This document shows positions 1 to 8,796 of a stretch of DNA of 64,000 nucleotides, piece by piece. A program made the translations under genes and the position numbers. Source of the stretch: Virgibacillus indicus (GTDB lineage: Bacteria; Bacillota; Bacilli; Bacillales; Amphibacillaceae). The DNA lies in the NCBI RefSeq assembly GCF_002266285.1, contig NZ_NPMS01000005.1, forward strand, positions 279,245-343,244. Reading direction: 5' to 3'. Each line of letters opens with the position of its first letter. The first letter of the stretch is position 1. The notes below the pieces were generated by a model. It saw only the letters and a list, made by a program, of their open reading frames with translations, was not told where the DNA came from and did no database searches.

Positions 1-68
1 TCCAATAAATTTTTCACTTCATTGCGGATAGTCATTCCTGCATGATCTCCTGTAATGATAACCTTCAT
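1..68 (-). CDS. rpiB: Ribose-5-phosphate isomerase B, N-terminal fragment (runs off the window)
   Basis: Only the first 22 or so codons are inside the window. The minus strand reads MKVIITGDHAGMTIRNEVKNLL, the start of RpiB/LacAB sugar isomerases, whose N-terminal GxDHAG stretch lines the active site. The enzyme interconverts ribose-5-phosphate and ribulose-5-phosphate. The ATG at 66-68 follows an AAGGAGT ribosome site at about 77-85. B. subtilis has rpiB (ywlF) beside ywlE; here a chemoreceptor gene sits between them. The identification rests on few residues plus synteny. Confidence 0.8.
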   Translation of the reverse strand, partial: MKVIITGDHAGMTIRNEVKNLL

Positions 69-104
69 CTACTGTGCACTCCTTTTTCTTGATGTATTAA
101 TCTA

Positions 105-1394
105 TCAAACTTTAAATTGATTGATTTGCTTATTCAGACTCTGGGCTTGTTTTTCCAGTTCGTATGCAAGAGAATCCACTTTTTCAATCGTAGCAGCCTG
201 CTCTTGTATAGAAGCATTCATTTCTTCTGCGCCTGCTGAAGTTTCTTCAGCAATTGCAGCAACTTCCTGTGACTGTCTTACTGTATCCTGTATAGACTCC
301 AGCTGCCTGTTTACAAGGCTTGAAATTGTCTCAACCTCAGCAGCCACCTCATTTACTGAATCTGACATCTCTTCAATCGCAGCATTCGTTTTTTCACCAT
401 TCTGCGCCTCTTCCTTTGCATATAAAACATTCTCATTTATTTTATTTACTACTATATTCACGTCATCCTGAATGGCTGTTATCAAGTTTGAAATCTGCTG
501 GACAGCCCCGGCACTTTCATCTGCCAGCTTTCGAATTTCCTCTGCCACTACCGCAAAGCCTCTGCCATGCTCCCCTGCACGTGCTGCTTCAATCGATGCA
601 TTCAGTGCAAGCAAATTCGTCTGCTGCGCAATTTCTCCTACCATTGTAATGACCGATTCCACTTGAAGTGCATTTTGTTTTAAATGATCAACATCCTTTA
701 ATGAAAGCTCCTGATCATCTGCCAGCTTCTGAATACCTCTTACTAATTGATTTACCACATCTTTGCCGATATTTATCGTATCAAGCATTGCAATGGATTT
801 CTCTTTTGACCGTACTGCCTTATGCTGTACCTCTTCAGCAAGTAATGTTGCAGCTTCAACAGCTTCTGAAGTATATTGAATTGCCTCGGATGAGCTTTCT
901 GCACCTCTGGAAATATCATCAATCGATGCACTGATCAGGGAGGAGTGCTGTGAAACCTGTTTCGATACCGCTTTCATGTCAATTATCGATGTATTTGTGT
1001 TTTCAAAGTGCCTGTCTATATTATGCACCATATTGGTTAAATTTTTAAGCATTGTATCAAAGGCAATTGCAAGAGCTCTTATCTCGTCATCTGATTTAGA
1101 AATTTCAACCGTCTGATTCAGATTGCCTTGTGCAGCCTCTGATGCCGCAATTTCCAGTTTTTCCAGCGGTTTTGTAATCATTCGCGCAGCAAAAAATGCC
1201 AGTACACCCGACCAGATGATCCCAAGAATTAATGTAATAATGGTAAACAGCTGCATAGAAATTTGCCAGAATTCCTGAATATAATCAAAAACAAAATACA
1301 AAAACAAAGCACTGGCTGTGTATGTAATAAGGGCCAAAATTGTTGCAAAAAGCACGAGTTTCAGCCTTAGACTAAACCGGTATTTTTTCTCCAT
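105..1394 (-). CDS. Methyl-accepting chemotaxis protein with no sizeable extracellular sensor domain
   Basis: 429 residues. Two hydrophobic segments (about residues 11-36 and 46-70) are separated by only about ten residues, so there is no external ligand domain. A HAMP region follows (about 70-125) and then a long coiled-coil signalling domain. The tip contains [20 protein letters not shown] and [15 protein letters not shown], the hallmark of receptors that bind CheA and CheW. It probably senses a cytoplasmic or membrane-state signal. It lies between the rpiB and ywlE homologues, where B. subtilis has no receptor, so it is an insertion into a conserved cluster. The ligand is unknown. Confidence 0.93.
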   Translation of the reverse strand: MEKKYRFSLRLKLVLFATILALITYTASALFLYFVFDYIQEFWQISMQLFTIITLILGIIWSGVLAFFAARMITKPLEKLEIAASEAAQGNLNQTVEISKSDDEIRALAIAFDTMLKNLTNMVHNIDRHFENTNTSIIDMKAVSKQVSQHSSLISASIDDISRGAESSSEAIQYTSEAVEAATLLAEEVQHKAVRSKEKSIAMLDTINIGKDVVNQLVRGIQKLADDQELSLKDVDHLKQNALQVESVITMVGEIAQQTNLLALNASIEAARAGEHGRGFAVVAEEIRKLADESAGAVQQISNLITAIQDDVNIVVNKINENVLYAKEEAQNGEKTNAAIEEMSDSVNEVAAEVETISSLVNRQLESIQDTVRQSQEVAAIAEETSAGAEEMNASIQEQAATIEKVDSLAYELEKQAQSLNKQINQFKV

Positions 1395-1413
1395 TTCCGT
1401 TTCCCCCGACTGC

Positions 1414-2016
1414 TTATTTAATTTTTTTCTGCAGCAAATCGATATATTTATCCAGTTCTGCCAGCGTTTCCTGATAGATTCTTAGCTCTCCGCCAAATGG
1501 ATCTGAAATATCATAATTGATGAGATTGGCTTCTAGACGCTTTATATGCTCTATATCATCTTTCATATGCTCTGCAAGCTTCTGATCGAGCAGAACATTA
1601 TCCAGATTGTGCTGGTTTTCCTGAATAAACAATGATCTTTTTTCTTCATAATCTGCATAGGCTTTTTTAAGTTCATTCCATACTTCTTTATCGGCTTCGG
1701 AAACGAATTCTTTAAGGGTGAAATATTTATTCTGGAAATTAGGGTATTCCAAGATAAGTGACTGTTTGTGCTGCGTTGTCATTGTTAAAACTTTATCTGC
1801 CCAGTGGAGCAATTTATCTGTTACTGGTTGGGATAGATGGTCCATTGTTATATTATATTCTTTTAGTGCCTCTAGTGCATTTTGATTGGCCCGCTGATTT
1901 TTCCCAGCAAAAATTCCTGCTGACTGAACTTCTGCATCTGGCATTCTTTCCTTCAGCAAAGCTTCAGCCATTGGACTGCGGCATGTATTTCCTGTACAGA
2001 CAAACAATATTTTCAT
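1414..2016 (-). CDS. ywlE: Protein-arginine phosphatase YwlE with an internal insertion
   Basis: 200 residues, low-molecular-weight phosphatase fold. The P-loop CTGNTCRS (residues 7-14) has Thr at the position that in B. subtilis YwlE selects phosphoarginine over phosphotyrosine; tyrosine phosphatases have Ile there. The general-acid loop DPFGG is near residue 172. The family is about 150 residues; here an extra, charged, probably helical stretch of about 50 residues (about 114-166) lies between [10 protein letters not shown] and the DPFGG loop. The expected role is to remove McsB-added phosphoarginine marks that target proteins to ClpCP. It sits just upstream of the receptor gene on the same strand, as in the ywlE-ywlF neighbourhood. 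Confidence 0.88.
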   Translation of the reverse strand: MKILFVCTGNTCRSPMAEALLKERMPDAEVQSAGIFAGKNQRANQNALEALKEYNITMDHLSQPVTDKLLHWADKVLTMTTQHKQSLILEYPNFQNKYFTLKEFVSEADKEVWNELKKAYADYEEKRSLFIQENQHNLDNVLLDQKLAEHMKDDIEHIKRLEANLINYDISDPFGGELRIYQETLAELDKYIDLLQKKIK

Positions 2017-2149
2017 AAATGAACCTCCAACTTATAACTATATATATAATATATCATATATTGCGTTAAACGTGTTAGGAGAACTGGTAATGATATTGCA
2101 GAAGAATAATCGGTTTTGTGGAGGATTTCAGAAGCCTTGATTGATTAAA

Positions 2150-2196
2150 AAACACAGCAAAAAAGCTGAAATTTTAAAATGCAAAATACCAGCTTT
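2150..2196 (-). terminator. Intrinsic terminator after mntP
   Basis: On the minus strand the arms AAAGCTG and CAGCTTT flank a loop of about 21 bases and are followed by a T run. The structure begins directly after the mntP stop codon. Confidence 0.65.
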
Positions 2197-2198
2197 AT

Positions 2199-2750
2199 TT
2201 AGCCAAATAGTATATTCAAGCCAAATCCACATAGGATGCTCCCACCCAGAATCTCGCTATAAGCACCTATTAAACCATGAACCTTTCTCCCTATCAGCAT
2301 ACCGCCCCAGGCTAGAATCATACTTGCGAGACCAAACATGAAAAGGGCGAGTGCCGTTTTCACACCAGATATCCCAAGGCTTAATCCGACGGAAAAGCTG
2401 TCAATGCTGACACTGAATGCGAGAATAAACAACCCAATTCCTATAGGTTGAATCAGTCTTTTCTTTTGATTGTTAAATACAGAGAAGAACATTTGTGCAC
2501 CAATACCAAATAACAAAAGTCCGCCGACCAGGGTTGCGTAGTTGCCAATCTGTCCGGAAATCACATGTCCCAGGACAATTCCAATAAATGGCATAAGTAT
2601 ATGAAATAATCCAATTACAATACCAATTAATGCGATATGCTTCAGTCTAAACCGCTGCATCCCCATGCCAAGACTAATGGAAAATGCGTCTAACCCCAAT
2701 GCGAATGCTAAAAATAATAATGAGATAAATTCGCCAATATACACAGACAT
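2199..2750 (-). CDS. mntP: Manganese efflux pump MntP (YwlD)
   Basis: 183 residues, almost entirely hydrophobic, with about six membrane segments arranged as two repeats. The conserved LGLDAFSISLGMG motif is near residues 18-30 and its partner SIDSFSVGLSLGI near 114-126; the aspartates are the metal-site residues of the family. The protein exports Mn(II) across the cell membrane. It lies between ywlE and ywlC as in B. subtilis. I saw no yybP-ykoY riboswitch in the 186 bases upstream. A terminator follows directly. Confidence 0.9.
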   Translation of the reverse strand: MSVYIGEFISLLFLAFALGLDAFSISLGMGMQRFRLKHIALIGIVIGLFHILMPFIGIVLGHVISGQIGNYATLVGGLLLFGIGAQMFFSVFNNQKKRLIQPIGIGLFILAFSVSIDSFSVGLSLGISGVKTALALFMFGLASMILAWGGMLIGRKVHGLIGAYSEILGGSILCGFGLNILFG

Positions 2751-2884
2751 CCATCAACCTCCTCAGGGGACATGCCTTATACACTATATGTAAGTCCAAA
2801 AGGAAATATGATGTGTCTGAGTCTGGAATTTTGCTGCTGCCTGCTGGAAAATTACGATTACTTTTGCAGGCACATTAACCACAC

Positions 2885-2912
2885 AAAAAAATGCCCCATC
2901 ATCTGATGAGAC
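2885..2912 (-). terminator. Intrinsic terminator after ywlC
   Basis: A nine-pair stem with G-U pairs, tetraloop AGAT and a run of eight T on the minus strand, 25 bases after the ywlC stop. It separates ywlC from mntP. Confidence 0.8.
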
Positions 2913-2936
2913 AAATTCCTTATTAACAAGACTTTT

Positions 2937-3956
2937 TCACTTGATTTCACTTGCTGCTTTTCTCAGACGGTTCATAACGGCCTGACCTATTCCTTCTTCC
3001 GGAAAAGACTCACATAAAATAATATCTACATCCCCCTGTTTAAATCGCCGCAATGCATCGTAAAGGTTGGCGGTAACCTCATTCATATTTTCCCCCAGGG
3101 AGATAATTTCGTCAGCATTTAGAAGAGCAGATGTGTCTGCAGCTGCAATCACACCAACCTTATGATTTTTTATATGTTCCTGATCAATGTGCGACTGAAT
3201 TCTAACAGCATCTCCTTCTATTAACCAGAGTGGAACTTCAGGTGAATAATGTGTATACTTCATTCCCGGAGATTTCGGTTTTTCATCCTTATTTGCCAGG
3301 GCGGGATCCACCATTGTCGTTCCAATGACTTCTTCCAATTGCTCTTTCGTTATTCCACCAGGTCTGAGGATAATCGGGATATCCTGTGTACAATCAATCA
3401 CTGTTGATTCCACTCCAACCCCAGTAGGCCCTGCATCAAGCAATCCGGCAATTTTACCATTTAAATCTGTCCACACATGTTCTCCTGTGGTCGGACTCGG
3501 TTTTCCGGAAATATTGGCACTTGGTGCTGCTAATGGAATATTACAGTATTTCAGTAATGCTTGAGCTACTGGATGATCCGGTATTCGTATTCCAATTGTG
3601 GACAAACCTGCTGTAACATTTTCTGCACAGGCTCCATTACTTGGCAGAACAAAGGTTAAAGGGCCAGGTGTGAAAATATCGATTAGTTTGTCCACATAAA
3701 CAGGCAAATTATCCACAAGCTGAAGCAATTGCTGTTTTGTGGCTACATGGGCTATCAATGGGTTATCCTGGGGCCTGCCCTTTGCTTTGAAAATTTTCGC
3801 GACAGCTTCCTTATTGGTTGCATCCGCTCCCAAACCATATACCGTTTCTGTTGGAAATGCAACGGTTGATCCGTTTAACAGCAACTCTGCAGCCTCTTCC
3901 AGTGCCAGTTTATTGTAAGATGTATCATTCGTTAACTTCCATCGTTTCGTAGTCAT
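2937..3956 (-). CDS. ywlC: L-threonylcarbamoyladenylate synthase, Sua5/YwlC type
   Basis: 339 residues. It makes threonylcarbamoyl-AMP from threonine, bicarbonate and ATP, the first step of the t6A37 modification of ANN-decoding tRNAs. The N-terminal YrdC/TsaC domain (about 1-205) carries FPTETVYGLGADA, KGRPQDNPL and SANISGKPSPTT. A linker with PGMKYTHYSP (about 228-240) leads into a C-terminal Sua5 domain, so this is the long form as in B. subtilis YwlC (about 346 residues). The 546 bases upstream carry no gene but a DnaA-box cluster. Confidence 0.94.
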   Translation of the reverse strand: MTTKRWKLTNDTSYNKLALEEAAELLLNGSTVAFPTETVYGLGADATNKEAVAKIFKAKGRPQDNPLIAHVATKQQLLQLVDNLPVYVDKLIDIFTPGPLTFVLPSNGACAENVTAGLSTIGIRIPDHPVAQALLKYCNIPLAAPSANISGKPSPTTGEHVWTDLNGKIAGLLDAGPTGVGVESTVIDCTQDIPIILRPGGITKEQLEEVIGTTMVDPALANKDEKPKSPGMKYTHYSPEVPLWLIEGDAVRIQSHIDQEHIKNHKVGVIAAADTSALLNADEIISLGENMNEVTANLYDALRRFKQGDVDIILCESFPEEGIGQAVMNRLRKAASEIK

Positions 3957-4502
3957 GATTGCCGTTACCTCTTTTCTATCTTACATTTTAGAGGATATTT
4001 TTCTTTTACGCAAAGACTCTTGCCGTAAATTTAGTTAGCTGCGTGCCAACGTAGTTTGACATATTGGGAGATAACTTGGCGTGATCGTTGATTCGCTGCT
4101 CCATGAATCTATGAAGATCTTGCTACTATGTTTCCTTTTTAGGATATTTCATCCTGTTTCGTCACATAGAACATCTCTGTGGTTTAGCCCTCTACATGTA
4201 CGATTATGTGGCTTTTCCCAAAATCCCCAACTTTTCTACTGTAGATTTTTACTGTTAATGTGGTCGTTATTTACGTCAACTGCGACTTAATATTTTATCA
4301 TGTTAATAACATTTTTATAAAATGACCTTTTAAAAAGTAAACAAGGAACTCCCCTGCGTCGTACTGCCATTTTAAACGGCAATTAGACAGAAGAAGTTCC
4401 CCCATAATAAATTTACCAACAATATTATTCACAGATATGCTTGTTTATTAACAGTTTTCCAACAAGTTATGCACAGGGCGTTGTGGATAATGTGCATATC
4501 TT
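3957..4502. other. Gene-free spacer between ywlB and ywlC
   Basis: 546 bases with no convincing gene. The part next to ywlB holds the DnaA-box cluster described separately. At 4345-4400 GGAACT and AGTTCC arms enclose an inner TGCC/GGCA hairpin (4365-4381); there is no T run on either side, so it does not look like a terminator. The rest is AT-rich and unassigned. Confidence 0.6.
4425..4499. promoter_or_regulatory. DnaA-box cluster upstream of ywlC
   Basis: Three perfect TTATNCACA boxes lie within 66 bases: TTATTCACA at 4425-4433, TTATGCACA at 4467-4475, and TGTGGATAA (inverted) at 4482-4490. Near matches are TTATTAACA at 4445-4453 and TGTGCATAT at 4491-4499. One-mismatch boxes continue into ywlB (4549-4557, 4573-4581), and another perfect box is at 5667-5675 before spoIIR. 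In B. subtilis the ywlB-ywlC interval is, as I recall, one of the few DnaA-binding clusters outside oriC; the same arrangement here suggests it is conserved. Confidence 0.8.
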
Positions 4503-4904
4503 TTATGAAACGTGGTATGCCCACCAGCTTCCTTTATCAACATTATACTTATCCACGAATACATTCTCTTTTTGTGGATGAAATTGCAATGCTTCCAATA
4601 ATATATTCACAACGGGCTGATGGCTGTGCACATATACCCGTTTTGCCTGCTGTTGTTTCGCCAATGTCAATATAGATTCGAGAAGTACCGGGAGTTTGCC
4701 TGCTTCAGACTGTGTGATGTACAGCTGTTTTAACCAATAAATCCCTTCCTCCATTGCTTCTAAAATAAAGCATCCCTCAATTTGTTCATTGATTTCCACA
4801 ACATAACCAGTCTGCAAGAGGCTGTCTTTAACAACACTCGAATTCTTTTCCAAGAATAGATTGATTTTAACTTCGGAAACACCAGATGCCGGAATCAGTT
4901 TCAT
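4503..4904 (-). CDS. ywlB: GNAT-like acetyltransferase, YwlB homologue
   Basis: 133 residues. The pattern of alternating strands and helices with IEGCFILEAMEEGIYWLKQLYITQSE in the middle fits a small N-acetyltransferase, but the acetyl-CoA pyrophosphate loop (Q/RxxGxG/A) is not clear. The assignment therefore relies partly on position between ywlC and spoIIR, as in B. subtilis. The substrate is unknown. The coding region contains near-DnaA boxes that extend the cluster upstream of ywlC. It could be a catalytically dead family member. Confidence 0.6.
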   Translation of the reverse strand: MKLIPASGVSEVKINLFLEKNSSVVKDSLLQTGYVVEINEQIEGCFILEAMEEGIYWLKQLYITQSEAGKLPVLLESILTLAKQQQAKRVYVHSHQPVVNILLEALQFHPQKENVFVDKYNVDKGSWWAYHVS

Positions 4905-4972
4905 ATTTTTCCACCTCTATTATTGTTTTGATAGTTTCGCTTTTCTATCATCCTATGCAGAAACTACTGGAA

Positions 4973-5581
4973 CTATAACCAATCAAACCATTCAAATAGA
5001 AAGAATTTCACTTCAGCTTCCTCAGCCTCTTCTTCTTCCACTTCAACCTGCTCATCTGTTTCTGCAGCAGCAACTGTCGTTCCATTTGAAAAGTCCAAAA
5101 AGCATAATGGAGGAAATAATACACACCACCAATTGGCACCTTTTCCTTCCCCAATCGTTATTAATACAGCTTCATACTCACCCGCTGGATACAAATACGA
5201 ACCATAGAGCTTAGTTGGAAACGTTACATTTTTCCCATACTCCACTTCAAAGTCATTATCTTTATTTTCTTCCTGCAATGTGGCTGCTACAATCATTTCA
5301 ATTTCTGGAATCCTTGTCTCTATCAGCTTTCTTGCTTCATTAATGTCTGTAATGTCAGCGACCCATTCTGTTATTTCTTCATTAACCTGGTCACGCACCA
5401 GACGTTTAAGCTGCTGATCAGCTTCATTGTCACTGTTTGCCAGAATCCGAAGTCTGATCGCATCATCTGGAATAACCTGATATTCTTCTCCAGCATCAAG
5501 ATTTTGACTTACACCCTGTTTAGGCAAAATAATAAAAAATAATAGAAATATAAATGCAAAAAATACTAGTTTCTTCATCAT
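4973..5581 (-). CDS. spoIIR: Stage II sporulation protein R
   Basis: 202 residues. SpoIIR is made in the forespore, secreted into the intermembrane space, and triggers SpoIIGA to process pro-sigmaE in the mother cell. There is an N-terminal signal segment (about 3-21), then the conserved IPDDAIRLRILANSD block, FPTKLYGSYLYPAGEYEAV, and EGKGANWWCVLFPPLCFLD. The tail is unusual: a glutamate-rich stretch (about 175-192) ending KFFLFEWFDWL. The ATG at 5581 is preferred because GGGG lies six bases upstream; a GTG directly before it is possible. A sigmaF-like promoter lies upstream. Confidence 0.93.
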   Translation of the reverse strand: MMKKLVFFAFIFLLFFIILPKQGVSQNLDAGEEYQVIPDDAIRLRILANSDNEADQQLKRLVRDQVNEEITEWVADITDINEARKLIETRIPEIEMIVAATLQEENKDNDFEVEYGKNVTFPTKLYGSYLYPAGEYEAVLITIGEGKGANWWCVLFPPLCFLDFSNGTTVAAAETDEQVEVEEEEAEEAEVKFFLFEWFDWL

Positions 5582-5609
5582 CACGTTCCCCTTCCCTCTG
5601 ATTTATGAT

Positions 5610-5639
5610 CAGTATGGACAGGGCATGATAAATTTAAAC
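5610..5639 (-). promoter_or_regulatory. Candidate sigmaF promoter of spoIIR
   Basis: Minus strand: GTTTA (5635-5639) as -35, a 15-base spacer, and GTCCATACTG (5610-5619) as -10. The sigmaF pattern is GYWTA, 15 bases, GGNNANNNTR, so there is one mismatch. spoIIR is sigmaF-dependent in B. subtilis. Confidence 0.6.
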
Positions 5640-5683
5640 TAGTATTCTATAATAATATTATTTTGCTGTGGATAAGTGATGAT

Positions 5684-6538
5684 TTATTTTAATTTGGCAA
5701 AAACAATTCGATCTTTTTGATTAATATCCTGAATGATCTGTACTGCAGTTTCAGGATAGGCTCTTTTTATAAGTTCACTAACAGACTCTCCCTGCAGGTA
5801 CCCTATTTCAAATGCAAGAGCTGACTCTGGTTTTGTAATTTTCGTTGACTGTGTGATTATCTTTTTATACGCAGCCAATCCCTCTTCTTCCGCAAACAAT
5901 GCCAGCTCAGGATCAAAATTTATTACTGTATCAGACATGGCTGCTTTTTCTGAACTTGCAATATAGGGAGGATTTGAAACAATTATATCTGTCTCTATAT
6001 GTTTATTTATTAATGGTCCCAGAAAATCACCCCGTAAAAAAGTTACATCTGCCTGCAGCTGCTCAGCATTTTTTTTTGCTGTTTTCAATGCATCCTCAGA
6101 GATATCCGTGGCATATACCTTCGCATTTGGCAGTTCCTGCGCAAGTGTTATCGCAATTATCCCGCTGCCTGCTCCTATATCGGCAATAACTGGCTGTTTT
6201 ACCTTTGAATTCTTAGCCACTTTTATCACTTGCTGGACGAGCTCTTCTGTTTCGGGTCTTGGAATCAGGACATGTTTGTTTACAGAAAATGCTCGCCCGT
6301 AAAACACTTCATATCCCATCAAATGCTGTACAGGAATCCCTGTTATTGCATGGTTTTCGATATCTGCCTGATATTTCTTCGTAATGGCCTCAGGGATAGC
6401 CTCCTGCATATTCATATAAAACTCGGAGCGTGTTGCCTGTAAATGATGCTGAAGCAGAATTTCAGCAACACGGGATTCACGATTATATTTTTCTAAAAAA
6501 AGAGAAGCCCACTTCAGGACTTCATATTGTTTTTTCAT
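5684..6538 (-). CDS. prmC: Peptide chain release factor glutamine methyltransferase
   Basis: 284 residues. PrmC methylates the glutamine of the GGQ motif in release factors, using S-adenosylmethionine. An N-terminal helical domain (about 1-75) precedes a Rossmann methyltransferase domain with IADIGAGSGIIAITLA and the catalytic VSNPPYIA motif. It directly follows its substrate gene prfA. I chose the ATG at 6536-6538, one base after the prfA stop, because GGTGA sits five bases upstream; a GTG at 6545-6547 would overlap prfA by eight bases. Both arrangements imply translational coupling. Confidence 0.94.
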   Translation of the reverse strand: MKKQYEVLKWASLFLEKYNRESRVAEILLQHHLQATRSEFYMNMQEAIPEAITKKYQADIENHAITGIPVQHLMGYEVFYGRAFSVNKHVLIPRPETEELVQQVIKVAKNSKVKQPVIADIGAGSGIIAITLAQELPNAKVYATDISEDALKTAKKNAEQLQADVTFLRGDFLGPLINKHIETDIIVSNPPYIASSEKAAMSDTVINFDPELALFAEEEGLAAYKKIITQSTKITKPESALAFEIGYLQGESVSELIKRAYPETAVQIIQDINQKDRIVFAKLK

Positions 6539-6539
6539 A

Positions 6540-7610
6540 TTATTCACCGATCTGTTCGAGTTTCTTTGTTTGTTCTTCTACAAGTAATGCATCAATAAAT
6601 TCATCCAATTTACCCTGCAAAATCTGATCAAGCTTTTGAATAGTCAAACCGATACGATGATCTGTCACACGGTTTTGCGGGAAATTATAAGTACGAATCC
6701 GCTCTGAGCGATCTCCGGTCCCTACCGCGGATTTTCTGGTTTCATCATATTCTGCCTGTGCTTCCTGCTGGTATTTATCATAAATACGCGCGCGAAGCAC
6801 CTTCATTGCTTTCTCTTTATTTTTTATTTGTGATTTTTCATCCTGAATGGAAACAACAATCCCAGTTGGTTCATGAGTCAGGCGAACAGCTGACATCGTA
6901 GTATTAACACTTTGGCCACCAGGACCACTTGAAGCAAATGTGTCCACACGGATATCCTTTTCATGGATATCAATCTCAACTTCTTCGGCTTCCGGAAGTA
7001 CAGCAACTGTTGCCGTTGATGTATGAATACGGCCGCCAGATTCTGTTTCAGGAACACGCTGCACGCGGTGTGCGCCATTTTCATATTTCAATTTGGAGTA
7101 TGCGCCATTTCCATTAATCATAAAAATAATCTCTTTATAGCCACCAACTCCTGTTGAATGTGCCTCCATTATATCTGTCTTCCATCCCTGGTTTTCCGCA
7201 TATCGGCTGTACATCCGGTATAAATCACCCGCAAATAATGCAGCTTCATCACCGCCTGCTGCACCGCGAATTTCCATAAATACGTTTTTATCATCATTTG
7301 GATCCTTTGGCAGAAGCAGTATTTTCATTTTAGCTTCCAGGTCTTCCTTGCTTTGGGAAAGCTCAGATATCTCTGCTTTTACCATCTCATACATATCATC
7401 ATCCAAATTATCCTCAAGCATTTCCTTCGCATCTTTTAATTGTGCATTTACATCCTTATATTCGCGGTATTCCTGCACGACATCCTCCAGGCCTGACTGT
7501 TCCTTTGAATACTCACGAAGTTTATTTGTATCACTAATTATTTCAGGATCACTTAGCATCTCATTTAATTTATTGTAACGATCTTCCAATGTTTGTAAAC
7601 GATCTAACAT
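6540..7610 (-). CDS. prfA: Peptide chain release factor 1
   Basis: 356 residues, the normal RF1 length. It recognises UAA and UAG and triggers peptide release. The codon-recognition PxT motif appears in [13 protein letters not shown] (about 182-194), and the GGQ loop [10 protein letters not shown] is near 227-236. The start MLDRLQ at 7610 follows AGAGGTGG; an in-frame extension to 7670 has no ribosome site. It forms a coupled pair with prmC. Confidence 0.96.
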   Translation of the reverse strand: MLDRLQTLEDRYNKLNEMLSDPEIISDTNKLREYSKEQSGLEDVVQEYREYKDVNAQLKDAKEMLEDNLDDDMYEMVKAEISELSQSKEDLEAKMKILLLPKDPNDDKNVFMEIRGAAGGDEAALFAGDLYRMYSRYAENQGWKTDIMEAHSTGVGGYKEIIFMINGNGAYSKLKYENGAHRVQRVPETESGGRIHTSTATVAVLPEAEEVEIDIHEKDIRVDTFASSGPGGQSVNTTMSAVRLTHEPTGIVVSIQDEKSQIKNKEKAMKVLRARIYDKYQQEAQAEYDETRKSAVGTGDRSERIRTYNFPQNRVTDHRIGLTIQKLDQILQGKLDEFIDALLVEEQTKKLEQIGE

Positions 7611-7837
7611 CACGACCACCTCTTTCTCGATTAACAGTATAATTATAGTATACTCAGGTAGGCAGGTCAAAATTATTTCTGTTGTGGGGTGATGCAGGTG
7701 AGGTTGTTTGCAGGATAGAAGCCGGTCAGTCTAGTTGGTTTTTCATTCGGTCTAAATCGCTAATTGAATGATCTAATCTCTGGTCGTCGAGTCAAATACC
7801 CACAATCCACTCCCATATATTCCACTTCATACACAAC

Positions 7838-7863
7838 AAAAAAAGTGCCCTGCTGGCACTTTA
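7838..7863 (-). terminator. Intrinsic terminator after tdk
   Basis: Minus strand AAAGTGCC, five-base loop, GGCACTTT, then a T run. The 5' arm overlaps the tdk stop codon. Confidence 0.85.
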
Positions 7864-8481
7864 TTTTGTCACTTTTGCAAACCCTGCTGCTGCTTTTTCA
7901 CTGGGTTTGTTTGGAACTTCATGGTGATGACGGCATCTTGGCTCATAGGATTCAGATGCTCCAACAAGGATTACCGGATCATCATAGGAAGCCGGGCTGC
8001 CATTGATTAAACGCTGGGTTCTACTGGCTGGAGATCCGCATACCGGACAAATTGCGTTAAGTTTTGTTACTGCTTCACTAAGTGCCATTAATTTTGGCAT
8101 TGGCCCAAATGGTTCGCCACGGAAGTCGGTATCCAGTCCTGCTGCAACTACACGGATGCCCTTATCGGCTAATTTTTCAGCAGCCTCCACAATGTTCTCA
8201 TCAAAAAACTGGACTTCGTCAATTCCAACAATATCGACATTCTCAACAATCTGCTTGAAAATATCATCAGAGCTATCTACTGGAATTGCAACAGTTGAGG
8301 TGCCATTATGTGATACAACGGATGCATCATCATATCTGTCATCAATTGCCGGTTTAAATACCTGCACTCTTAAATTTGCATAGGTTGCCCGGCGAACACG
8401 GCGAATCAATTCCTCTGATTTTCCCGAAAACATACTGCCGCAAATTACTTCCACCCAACCACTTTGTTTCATCACGTACAT
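7861..8481 (-). CDS. tdk: Thymidine kinase
   Basis: 206 residues. It phosphorylates thymidine with ATP for the salvage pathway. Visible are the P-loop [13 protein letters not shown] (about 14-26), the DEVQFFD motif (about 88-94), a zinc-binding CPVC ... CRHHHE set, and the substrate loop [13 protein letters not shown]. Length and sequence closely match B. subtilis Tdk apart from a short C-terminal extension. It lies between rpmE2 and prfA, its usual neighbours in Bacillaceae. Confidence 0.96.
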   Translation of the reverse strand: MYVMKQSGWVEVICGSMFSGKSEELIRRVRRATYANLRVQVFKPAIDDRYDDASVVSHNGTSTVAIPVDSSDDIFKQIVENVDIVGIDEVQFFDENIVEAAEKLADKGIRVVAAGLDTDFRGEPFGPMPKLMALSEAVTKLNAICPVCGSPASRTQRLINGSPASYDDPVILVGASESYEPRCRHHHEVPNKPSEKAAAGFAKVTK

Positions 8482-8582
8482 GACCAGGGATCTCCCTTCA
8501 ACGTTGTTTTATCCTAAGTATATAGCTTAGTTTACCACTAATCTCGTGAAAACTAACTTAAAATTTTATGTTTTATCCAGTA

Positions 8583-8619
8583 AAAAAACAGGCAACGTTT
8601 AGACATTTTGCCTGTTTTT
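8583..8619. terminator. Bidirectional terminator-like hairpin downstream of rpmE2
   Basis: AAAACAGGCAA and TTGCCTGTTTT arms around a loop of about 12 bases, with T runs on both strands. On the minus strand it would end rpmE2 transcription before tdk. Confidence 0.75.
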
Positions 8620-8648
8620 ACTGATTGTTTTAATCTGGCCGGGCTTCT

Positions 8649-8796
8649 TAAGCAGTCGCCTCAGCACTTTATCAATCCGACTTCGGCTCCTAGAAGCTGC
8701 CGTCATAAGCAATTGACACTCTAAGAGCGGAAAACCACGCTCTTTCCGGCCCCTTGCTTATGCGTCCGCATCTAAGCAGTCGCCTCAGCACTTTAT
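8649..8796. repeat. Direct 24-bp repeats flanking a hairpin, second copy overlapping the rpmE2 stop
   Basis: The same 24 bases (core GCAGTCGCCTCAGCACTTTA) occur at 8649-8672 and 8773-8796. The second copy runs over the rpmE2 stop codon at 8793. Between them AGAGCG and CGCTCT arms form a hairpin at about 8723-8742. A related core, GCAGTCGCCTGCGCCTTT, occurs at 18853-18870 next to the icmF stop. It looks like a small REP-type intergenic repeat. This 311-base spacer has no gene. Confidence 0.7.

Noticed and set aside
2751..2936. yybP-ykoY manganese riboswitch before mntP
   Set aside because: The typical conserved loops were not seen; the spacer is explained by the ywlC terminator and a short leader.
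4081..4290. Plus-strand frame of 69 codons in the ywlB-ywlC spacer
   Set aside because: No ribosome site, no recognisable protein pattern, and composition like the surrounding spacer.
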